Source: Nyssa sinensis (lineage: Eukaryota > Streptophyta > Magnoliopsida > Cornales > Nyssaceae). From it: DNA of 64,000 nucleotides. The stretch lies in contig CM018051.1 of NCBI GenBank assembly GCA_008638375.1, forward strand, positions 40,878,677-40,942,676. The letters run 5' to 3'. Below the pieces are notes generated by a model. It ran no database searches. It saw only the letters and a program-made list of their open reading frames with translations, and was not told the origin of the DNA. Shown piece after piece: positions 50,301 to 62,086 of this stretch. Every line of letters begins with the position of its first letter. Position 1 is the stretch's first letter. The position numbers and the translations under genes are program-made.

Positions 50301-53300
50301 ATGGATTTGAGATTCGAACAGGTCCTGTTATTTTTGCTATTTTTTTTAGTATTGAATGGTTCTGTTATAGCTGACTCAGAAAAAGAAATTCCTCAACGGT
50401 TAAGGGCTCCTCCATTAAGGAATAGAGGAGGTAGTGTTGTAGATGGTACAGGTACAGAGGATGCCTTCAGTTCTGATAGTACTATGCATGGAATGGGTGA
50501 AAGGAAGGGAGGGAATAGCAGAGTTTCATTGTTCACTGTTGCATTGCTCACATTAGCAATGGCTGCTGCTACTGGTTTAGGTGCGGTGCCATTCTTCTTT
50601 GTGGAGCTTGATCCGCAGTGGGCTGGAATATGCAATGGAATGGCTGCTGGGGTGATGCTGGCAGCTAGCTTTGACCTCATACAGGAAGGGCAGGACCATG
50701 GCAGTGGCAATTGGGTCGTGATTGGGATTTTGACGGGTGGCATTTTCATTTGGCTTTGCAAGAAGGTGATGACTCTGGGTCTTTCATGTTCCTTTCCCCA
50801 CTCTTCACTTCTAAAATTCAGTGGATGCTTTGTGTTTTGTGGAGACATGTTTATTTGTTTGTTTCGGTAATTTTTCCTTCTTTTATTACTGATATTATTG
50901 TCATTATTGATACTATAATATTTTTCGTTGTTGCTGCTGTTGTTTGTGCAGTTGTCCTCATCATTAAAAAATCCTAACAATTTGTCTTGTAAAACCTACT
51001 AATAAAATAAATTAATAAACGATTGTAATACCATGAATGAAGTGAGAACAAAGTGTTTCTTATCATAATTTCTAATATTACATGCCCTAAATACCCTTTC
51101 TGTTAGCTCTTTTGTCAGTTGTCACACACATGTCAGATTCCAACTCTGTGTGACATTGGTTTGAACTTGCCAATAACTTTCTAAGCGGCTTGTTTTGTGG
51201 AGCTTGTCTGGTAGGCCATTACACCATGTGGTGACTTGACAACTTCATTTCATGATTCGCTATCATCATCATATTTTAATTGCCGAGAAAAGAAATATAG
51301 CAATGACGTGAATTGGGGCTTCAACATCTCATATCCTTGTTCCATTTGGTTCCATCACTTGGTGAGCATAATCAAAGCATTAAAACCCTGACCTGGGGGG
51401 GAGAGGAGGAGGTAGTAGCATATGTTTAAACTCACGTTATGTCATGCTGAAAACCTCAGCGAAGAACTTCAATTTCAACATGAGTCATTTTTTCTTCCAC
51501 CTTTTCAGCTCAATTAATCTGAAGTTTTGAGTTTTTATATTAACTTCCCATTTGCATGTCAGTTTTCTCTTGAAACAATGTAGCTTGTTGACAAACTTTA
51601 GTTAGGTCTATCTTTGTTATTGACACTTGACTTCAGCATGCATGGTGGCATATTATTGTCTTACATTGTTTTCTGTTTTTCAGTTTCTTGAGCAATATGG
51701 GGAAGTAAGTATGTTGGACATAAAAGGAGCAGATGCGACTAAAGTCATTCTTGTTGTTGGAATCATGACTCTTCATTCCTTTGGGGAAGGCTCTGGTGTT
51801 GGAGTATCCTTTGCTGGCTCAAAGGGTTTATCTCAGGGCCTTTTGGTAACTTTGGCTATAGCTGTGCACAACATACCAGAGGGCTTAGCTGTGAGTATGG
51901 TGCTTGCATCAAGGGGGGTTTCTCCACAGAATGCACTGTTATGGAGTGTAATTACATCATTGCCTCAGGTAATATATTATGTTCTTTATTCTTTCTTCTT
52001 TTCTTTTTCTTTTTTTGCCTGGTTATTGAATGGGGTTTCATCATTTCTTATTGTACAATGGGAAAATAGATGTAATGGAACTCAGTAGCTGGAAATAGAT
52101 ATTTGGAATCTCATAGGCAAATGAGCATTTAAAAGAACAGGAGTTTCTGTTGATAGAACCATACCAGGATAACTACATTGTTTCCTTCTGGGTTTCTACG
52201 AATATTTTAAACAATTTTCCATTTTGATTCTTACAGTGTAACTTCAATTTACATCATTCAAAGCCATATATTGTGAGTCCAAAGGTTCTATATTTTGTTG
52301 ATTACTGCTTTCTTAGGGAATTTCTTGATCTACTTAATGTTTCTTAATATGTTTTATTCTACTGCATATACTATTTACTTAATATAGGACTCCAAATGAG
52401 TGTACGTGTTGGCTTCTAATCACACTAGTAATGAGAAAACGCATAAGAAAACTGACCTTTTATATAGAATGGCTGAGGTTAAAATTTCTCTCTTTTGCTC
52501 TCTCTAATTTTTATGTCTACTTCCCTGATGTGTCTCAACTTATTGGCCTTCCACATCTATTGTGCTGCAGCCTATTGTAGCAGTTCCTTCATTCATATGT
52601 GCAGATGCATTTAACAAGTTCCTACCATTTTGCACGGGCTTTGCAGCTGGTTGTATGATATGGATGGTGATTGCAGAGGTCCTTCCTGATGGATTCAAGG
52701 TAATGTGCCTCATTGAGCTATCGGGTTGAATCCTTGAACTTCAGCATTCCTTTTCAGCAACAAGTTTTTAAACATTCAATTTCAGTAATATTGTAAGCAA
52801 TTTTCTTTAAACCCAGGAAAAAATTCCTTTGAAACAAAGCAAGCACAATACTTTCTTTTTGTGCCCTACATTCAATGGATGGTCCAATTGACATTTTATC
52901 TTTTGCTTTGTTGTTTTTCCTGTCTTATACACGATTTTCTTGTAATGAACATTATTTATTAAATGGTAATATATCTTCCAATTGATGCATATGCATCCCA
53001 GTTTACATGGGGAATGCAGGCGTGAGATATGAAATTTTAATTTGCAATGGCATATGATCTTGTAATAGCTAACACAGGCTTTAAATAGAGAGAAATGACC
53101 TTTAAAATGGGACAGATAATGTTTAAAGAAAATTATATTAAGAGTTAAACAAACAGCATCTTTGATCATGTAAATCTATACCAAGAGAAATCTAGATATC
53201 ACAACATGGCATGGTGCTAATTGATATATGCATTGCAAAAAGAGAACATTCTGTCCAAACCAGAATGAAAGAAATGAAGGATAAATAGCAAAATAAGTAG

Positions 53301-56300
53301 ATTTTGAAAAACCAGGTTGTGGAACTTTGAGAGGGAAAAACTAATACCTAAGAAGCACAAACACTCTATTTTGGCTCACGTGTCCGTGTTGGACACCGAC
53401 GCTCTCGGATACTTCCTAGACATGTGTCCGGACACTTAAATCATGGATGTCGATGATTAAATGAAGAAATTCTTTAATTTTTATTTAATAACTATGTTAT
53501 TTTAATATCTTAATAATATTTTTTAAATTTGTGTGTTTTTATGCCAAGTTTAATTGAAATAATATTAAGTTTTTATTATATGATCATATAAAAAATATAA
53601 AAAATTTATATATATTCAACGTATCTCTAATGTGTCCGTGCCCTACTTTTTTTAGAAATAACATGTCTGTATGTCTGTGTCGTGTCGTGTAGTATCCGTG
53701 CTTCTTAGACTAACACCAGTTTGAGATAGCTTGAGAAAATATGGAAAATGGAAGTTAGAATAATATACCAATGTTTTGAGGAATGAGATGCATGTTTGCA
53801 TTAAAAAGCATAAAAGATGTCATTGGAGAGTCTAAAACTATAAATAGAATGGGCTGTTGTCTAAAATACTTAATGGTGGATTGTTGTGGTTTAATTAGAC
53901 TACAGCAACTACAAGTGCCTATGAAAAATCTGGGCGGAGAAGTATAAACGAAGGAATTCTGAAAGATGTTCTAAAGGTTGATATTTATTGTAGCATAAAG
54001 GATGGATCAAGGTGTACAAACTCGGTGAGATAATGAAGAGGAGGAAACTACTTACCTGGATCATGTTAAGTTCATGTGAGCAGAGATTTTTAGTGAAGGG
54101 TGAGGGGATTAATGATGTTTTCAATATAATTAAATATTACCAACAAGTTCTATCTTGGCTAATATCCCCTCTACCTCCCCATTTGGGAAGTTGAGGATTC
54201 AAGTCCCCTTGGGGGCAAAGTGTGTGATTTACCATTTTACCTATAAAAAAAACTAACATCTTTATAACATGATAATTTATCTGGATTTAAAAATTGTAAC
54301 CTAAGATTTTTGGTATGTAAAATTAGAAAAGTTATGAAAGGATTTTGGAACAAATGATATTCCTATTTATTCTTAGAAATTGTCAGCTAAACAATTGTGT
54401 TCTAGTGGACCAAGTTTTAAACAAAATTGTAAATATTAGACAAATGTTGGATGAATGGACAAGACACTCTACATTAGAAGAAAGTGGTATTTTATCTTCA
54501 CCTACTATTGTCTAAGAAGCACGGATACAGACATGGGACACGCAAACACATTTTTTCTCAAAAAAATAGGATACGGATACGTTAGAGACATGTTAAATAT
54601 ATATAATTTTTTTATATTTTTTATATGACAATATAATAAAAACTTAATGTTATTTTAATTAAAATTAGCATAAAACACATACATTTTAAAAATATTATTA
54701 AGATATATTAAAATAACAAAGCCATTAAATAAAAATTAAAGAATTTTTTCATTTAATCATCAACATCCATTATTCAAGTATCCGGACACGTGTTCAGGAA
54801 GTGTTCGAGAGTGTCGGTGTTCGACACCGTGAGCCAAAATAAAGTGTTCGTGCTTCATAAACTAGTGTTGTAATGAATTGAACAGCCATGCTTATGGTCT
54901 TAAATCGTGGTAATGGGATACTTAACGATTGTTGTCACGGTGATTATCAATCAATATGTAATAGAAATCTACTAGCAAACCCTTTTAAAGTTGTTGTTAT
55001 GCATGTTATTGACCCTCAATCTGTCACATTTTAATGCTTTTAATTATTTATATTTAATTTTATGAAACCTGTAAAATAAATTATTTATTGTAATTGAGTT
55101 TGTATTTTTTTAAATTAAACTAAGAAGAAAGTAAAATCTATTAAGGAACATTATACTCACTATTATAAGTAATAACTAAAAATACAAGTAACTTCTGCAA
55201 AAAATAAAAAATAAAGGAAATCACAAAACTGTGAATACACCAAAATTGTTGAGTGTTAATGTTAATTTATTGGGCTTTAAAGCAAATAAATAAATAACAT
55301 CAACAGAAAATATGTAAATGTGATGAATCCAAGCTCATATTACAATAGTCATGTTTTCTACCACCAAAAAAATCAAGATTCCTTCATATATGTTTTAGAG
55401 CAGAAAAAAAAAGGCAGAAAAACAAAGATAGCAAAAAATAATTCTTATATTAAAAAATAAATTTTCAAGCTTATCAAGAAAAATTTTAAAATATTTGTTC
55501 AACTAAAATAACTTAGTGATCTTATCTACTTAAGATTTTTGCATTTCTAGGCAACATCTACTAAATTTAAGAAGAAAAGTAAAGATCTTATCTTAGATGT
55601 GAGATCTTAAACAACTAGATACGATTTTGGAACCTATGGAGCACCTTGAACATATCTATAGTTTCAAATTTTGTGTTTCGTTATTTTAAATCAATAGAGC
55701 AATGGTAAAAGATGGGGGTTTTCTAGCCCTTGAAGAGACCGTTACCATTACATAGTGGTCGATAATGACCAATACCATTACGTAATCAAACTGATACTGG
55801 GGTGTGATCGAATTACAGGGCTTAAAAGCTATTATGTAATGACTGATATTTACCACCATGGTGATACTATAAATCCTTGGAAGTGTGTGATTAATCAAAG
55901 ATAGGACCTCCCACAATAATTTTAAAGAAAATAAGGTTCGGTTTATGTTGGTAGATTGTCCATGGATGTGATTTTCTTGCCTCAAGATGATTAAAGACAA
56001 GATGTTTGTGTGATATTTTGCCATCTTATATAAAGCATATGACAGATTCTCTGTAGTGCTAATATGATGGGTTTTAAAAGAGGTGACATGCCCGATGGAG
56101 CATAAGTGGCATATGAAATGTTGGAGGAGAGAGAAGTGAGTTTCCTAATGCAATAAATTACTTGATTCTCTCCCAACAAGCTCTAGCTTGGTTGGTTTCT
56201 CCTCCACCTCTCTGTTTGGGAGGTTGAGGGTACAAGTCCCCTTAGGGGGTGATTTACCTATCAAAAAAAAAAAAAAAAAATACTTGTTTCTCTAAAGTTA

Positions 56301-59300
56301 TAATTTTATTTTATAAAACTAAGTTATGGGTAAATTCCAAATTAGAACTACAGGGAGATGCTTTGTGATTTCAAGGTTATAGGATAATTGGGATGGGTTT
56401 TTTTTTTCCCCCCCACAAGTAAGCAAGTCTATTGTATTGTAAACAAGCACCCGAGTAGACAGGCACAACTTAAGTGCATGAGCAGTATAAAAAGACAACC
56501 TATATTTCCCCTATAATTGACAAATTGCCCAACAAACAAAATCTATGAAACAATGAATAAAATTTGGAAACTTGTAGACATCCAAAAAAAAGAAAGAAAA
56601 AAGAAAATATCTACATCACTTTTTTTTTTATCATTTGGAACATGACTTCTACCAATACTAGGGGTGGAAAGGAGGGAATAGAGAAAGCTGATGGCTAGGA
56701 TAGTTTCAAAATGTTTCATTTCTATTACTGGGGATAGATCACCTAGAGGGATGAGGGATTGATGCCCATGGATTTGGAGCTGAATGGATAGTGCAGAATT
56801 CCTTGTGTAGTTTTGTGGTGGTGTTGAATGTCTATCATGTTAGAGAGACCTTCTCATCTATAAGGTCACTTGTGTTTATGACATAAAATAGATACATATC
56901 CTTTTATTTATGTTGTTGAGTGGCATCACCAGAAAATATAGAATAAATAGAGCAAGAAATAAAAGTGCTTGCCTTTCAAAAAAAATAAAAGCCCTTAAAT
57001 GTACCACTAGATGAGGACAAAAAATAACATGCTAACTTTTTTTTTGAGAAGTTTTATTTGGTCATGTGTATTAAAGATCCATGACTGTAGTTAGGCTGTC
57101 TTGAGTCGAATAGTGTTGTAAGGACCAAGAGGTGAGAAGAAATCGCGGCTCACAAAAGAATGGCCCTAAATAGACTTAAAGGCCTTATTCAGTGTACAAT
57201 GCTCCTGCACTCGGCAAGGTTTGGGAGAGGTAAATAGAAGGCAGCCTTACTCACATTTTACAGAGGCACCATTGCATTGGATGGACAAGTAACCTTAGAT
57301 AGATTGAATTATAGGAAACTACATTAAAAAATTAAAGTTGGGTAACAAAAATTGTCAAAGGAAGAAGATATTAGAGAGGGTCTACTACAAGGGGCTATAC
57401 TCAAATTCTGGTCAATTGAATCCGAGGCTAGACGGGCTATAGTTCAAGTAGATTGATGAACAAAGCAGGGATTTGTAGAGAGACCATTTTTGAAAGGAAG
57501 AGGTAGTGATGGCTTTGAAGAGTTGCAATTGGAGAAGGCGCTAGGGCCAAATGGGATGACTGGCTTTCTCTCAACAATTTTTTTTTTTTTTTTTGGGGGG
57601 GGGGGGAGGGGTGGTTAAGACACATATCACGGAAATGTTTGCAGTTTTTCATGATTGAGGAGAGTTCACGAGGTATATGAATGCCTTGTTTATAGTCCTC
57701 ATTCCAAAGAACGGTGGAGAGATGGAGTTGAAGGACTTCGGCCTATTAACCTAGTCGGTGGTATATGTAAGATTTTAGTGAATACTTTAGCTATTAGATT
57801 ATGGAAGGTGATGGGGAGATATTTTTAGAGGCGTAGAATGTTTTTTGTTGGAAGGAGGTCGCTTCTGGATGTAGTACTTATGACACAACGTTTGGACTCT
57901 AGAATACAGGCTGAGGTTAGTGGGTGGTATCAAGTTGGATATCGAGAAGGCTTACGATCATGTAAATTGGAATTTTCTCTTATATGTTGGGGAGGATGGG
58001 GTTTGGTGACTTTGGTCAGAAGTGGATGAAATACATTTAATTTTGCATTTCAATGGTCAAATTTTCCATCTTGATTAATGGGACCCCAACGGGCTTCTTT
58101 AGCCATGACAGAGGGCAAGGAGACCCCCTCCTCCCTACCTATTCATTATGATTTTGGAAGCTTGTAGTGGTCTAAGGAGTAGAGTTGTTGGTGGGGGGTT
58201 ACTAGAGAGTTCCTAGTGGGAGAGGTTCAAAGAAAAGTTTTTAGAAATTCCCCACTTATTGTATGTGGATGACATCGTGGTTTTCTGCGACACTGAGTTC
58301 TCACTTCTCACATGATATTTTTACCATGCACTCTTTTATGCTTTTAGGCAGTCTTGGATTGATGATCAATTTGTGCATAAGTGAGATAGATGATTGTGGA
58401 GGTGGAGGACAGTGCTAGATTAGTTGCTATCCTGGGATGTAGACTGGTGTCTTTTCTTGGCTGCTTGGAGCTTCAGTTAGAGCTACTCGGATCTAGGATG
58501 TGGTGGTGGAGAGATTTGAGAGACAACTAGCTGGAAGAAGCAATATCTGTCCAAAGGGGGAAGACTTACTCTTCTGAAGAGTACATTGTCCAGGTTGGCA
58601 ATCTATTTCATGCCATCATTTCCTATCCCTGCTTTGGTTGGTGTTAGATTGGAGAAGCTTCAAAGAAATTTTATATGGAGAGGAATAGAGGATGAGTTTA
58701 GGTATCACTTATTCACTTAGTAGATTGAATGAAAACATGCTGCCCCCTAACGGATGGGGGTTTGGGGGGTTAGAGAACTATGGCTGTTCAACAAAGCTCT
58801 TCTGAAGAAGTGGCTTTAGATGTTTGGATTCGGCTTTGTTTGTTTATAAATTTTTAATTTTAAAACGCGGGATACGCGTTTCACAAGCTATACATTTTAA
58901 TTTTTTAAAATTTAGATTATCATATCCAAATGCATTTTTACAATTTTTAAAAAATTAATTACAAAATTTTTAGAAATATTTTTTAAAAGTTATATCTGAA
59001 TCACTATTCAAGCGCAGCCGTAGTCTTTGGAGGAGAGTGGTTGAAGGAAAATATGGGTTAGAGGTGGAAGGATGAATCGTTAGAGAAGTGAGATCTAACT
59101 ATTTAGGGGTGTGGAGGAGTATTAGAAGGGGATTGGATGAGTTTGCAGATGGAGGGTGGGAGTTGGAGGTAGGATCAGGCCCTGGTTAAAACACTGGAGT
59201 GAGGTTGGTCTTTTGCAGATTTCTTTCCCTCAGCTTTTCAAAATAGTTGCTAATAGTCAGGCTCTAGTTGTTGAATGTTTTAGGAGGACTAGGGGAGATG

Positions 59301-62055
59301 TTGTTTGGGGATTGGTTTTATCAAGTAGCTGCAGAATTGGGAGGTGGGAGAGGCCGTGGAGTTTTCTAGTATGCTTAACAGGCAAATCATTCTGGAAGAA
59401 GGGGAGGATGGTCTTTAGTTGGTAGGGACGAAGAAGAGGGAGTTTGATAGATCCTTTTATTGATTTTTGGAATGGGAAGGGAGACAGGTATGCCCTTGGA
59501 AAACTATTTGGAGAATAAAGGCTTCTTGAAAGTGGCTATTTTTGGGTGGTGCATGGGTTTAGAGAAAATCGTGACACTAGACAAATTGTGAAGGAGACAT
59601 TGTTGTGAACTGGTGTTGTCTATGTAAGGCAAGTGAAGTGGCAGTGAGTCATGTCCTAGTTCATTGCCTTGTCACTTGGGCAGTGTGGATGCTGCTGCTT
59701 GATCTTTTTGGTCTTTATTGGGTTATGCCACGCTTCACCTTAGAGGGGTTGAGGACATAGAGAGGCAACTTAATTTGCAGCGGGGAGAGGCAGGTGTGGC
59801 AACTAACTCCTTTGTGTTTATGGTGGATAATTTGGAAGAAAAGGAACTGAGAAGTTTTTGAAGGAGTTGAGTCTTCGGTTTGGAATGTTAAAGTCATTCT
59901 CTTGAGTACCCTTTATTTTGGATTACTGGAGGCCCCGCCTTTATTTTTGTATTCTCCCTAATTCAAATTATTTCACTTCTTGAAAAAATAAATTGAATCA
60001 TAGGTTTTGGTGAGTTAAATCTATCAAATTTCATTTTTATTGGCTGCAGTAAAGATGATCTGTTAATGGATTTTTAATGCATAAATCTCATGAAGGAATT
60101 AAAATTGGACCGACAATGTTTTTCCACTTTGGAGACTCCAGACAGCAAAATAAAGTTCATTAACAATAAAAAAAAGTCAGTCCGGAAGGTGGGTATCATA
60201 AACGGTTGGAATCATTCAAGTTGATTGACTCACAACAAAAGGACCTCTTATGCTGGTTGGCTAGATTCATTTAATTAGACTGGTTCACAATAGAAGCAAC
60301 CTCACATGCCACATCCACTGGATGGATTTTCACGCCTTTTATGCATCAGTAGTCTTTATTTTTAGCTGCTGTTGTGTTGTTCTATGCAATACCAATTTGT
60401 ACGTAGTTCCAATAGTACTCTTTCACGTTAATAATTCCTATGGTTGAATGGTTAGAAGTGAGGCAGTCCATAAGAAGTTCAAGGAAAAACAAATTCAAAG
60501 AAGGGAGAAACATCAGAAATTTGCTCAATTTCAAGACAGGAACAGGATCAATTTGGGACCTCTTACAATTGAGTAGTTTTGAGTCAAGTTTTTATTTTTA
60601 TTTTTATGTTTCTGTAATTTAGTTTATAGTTAGTTTTAATTTTATATGTATTTTCCAATGTTTTTAGAATCTAGGGTATTATGGTAAATTTAGTTCCTGT
60701 TTGGAAAGTATGTGGGCTGGACATGGGTCATAGCGAGTCCATGATTCATATTTTGGGTCAACTTATGATATTGTATCTATATTTGATTTTTTTTATAGCT
60801 TCATATAAATTTCACTAGTCAGTGTCTTTAAGTTTCTAATGTATAAATATTGAATTCAAGTCCTAATTGAGTTAGGAATACCTAGAAATCTATATATAGT
60901 CATGTAATGCTTTCAATTCAAGAGAGAATATGTTTTAGAGAATTTTGGCAACCAGTGTGTTCTTTTAGGATTTTGTGATGCAGTTCTAGTCCAAGGTGTG
61001 ATGCCTAGATTCTACACTTCATACTTGCAGCTTCAGTAATAAAAATTTACTTTGACATGTTCAATCCTTCTCTCATTAATTCAAGTTTAAAACCAAAAGA
61101 AACCACAAAAACTCCTGGGTTACTGTTGGCAGCACCCTGAACAGCCCTCAAACCTTTCCCTCCTTGCCTAATTATAGCCTCAAAGCCTATGAAGCATAGA
61201 CACTCTATCTTGGCTCACGTGTCTGTGTTGGACACGTGTCAGACACTAACACTCTCGGACACTTCCCAAACACGTGTCAAACATGTAAAAAAAGAGTAAT
61301 TGGTAAATTTATTTTGGAACTTTAATCACGGATGATGATTAAATGAAGAAGTTATTGAATTTTTATTTAATGGCTTTATTATTTTAATATCTTCATAATA
61401 TTTTTGTGATTTGTGTGTTTTTATGCCAATTTTAATTGAAATAATGTTAGGTTTTTATTATTTAGTCATAAAAAAAACATAAAATGTATATATATTCAAT
61501 GTGTCCCAGATGTACCTGTGTCCTACTTTTTTTAAAGATGACGTGTTGGCATATCCGTGTCTTGTGTCTCGTGTCCATGCTTCTTAGCTCAAAGCCTTGC
61601 CCTTTGTTGTACTGTCTATATACCCCAAGGCAAAATGGTCCTATCTATATTTGGCACAAAAATCAACAACAAACAGCTCAAAAGACCCGCTTTTGCATTG
61701 TTCGCATCAATTTTGGTGGCATACCCATTCCAATTCCAGTTCCATGCAACATTGATCATGACACACTCTTTCTTCCTACTTAACCAAACAAAATGAGGGA
61801 ATACTTCTTCATTTCCTTAGGGATTACTTTTCCATCCCTCCTACCTTCCTTTCTAATTTTATATCGCCTGTACCAAACAGAAATTACTGTACTGTTATGG
61901 ACTTCTTCGTTCTTTTGTAGACTGGATCTTCCCAAGTAGTGGTGATGCTCATCATCAGTACATGCTGTAAGCCGTAGTGATTCTTATTTTCTTTCTGAAG
62001 TTGATTCCATACTTCTTTGTATGATTCTGTTGTGTCTATTCTTTGAACCCCCCTG

Positions 62056-62086
<31 letters not shown>

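Larger units (their letters stand above)
57400..59980 (+). pseudogene. L1-type LINE remnant (reverse transcriptase and zf-RVT region)
   Basis: Frame-shifted but clear L1 ORF2 signatures run in order. A run reading KDFRPINLV lies near 57,730; a GDP-PYLFIM-like segment near 58,115-58,160; the catalytic YVDDIVVF motif near 58,265; and a [17 protein letters not shown] segment near 58,535. A C-terminal Cys/His zf-RVT-like motif ([19 protein letters not shown]) lies near 59,610-59,670. The 5' end and ORF1 are missing, as usual for truncated LINEs. Many stops and frameshifts make it inactive. It lies in the sense direction inside the ZIP gene's long intron. Confidence 0.85.

Noticed and set aside
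50393..50980. 195-codon open frame on the minus strand over the first ZIP exon
   Set aside because: It is the antisense shadow of a well-supported coding exon and intron start, with no domain of its own.
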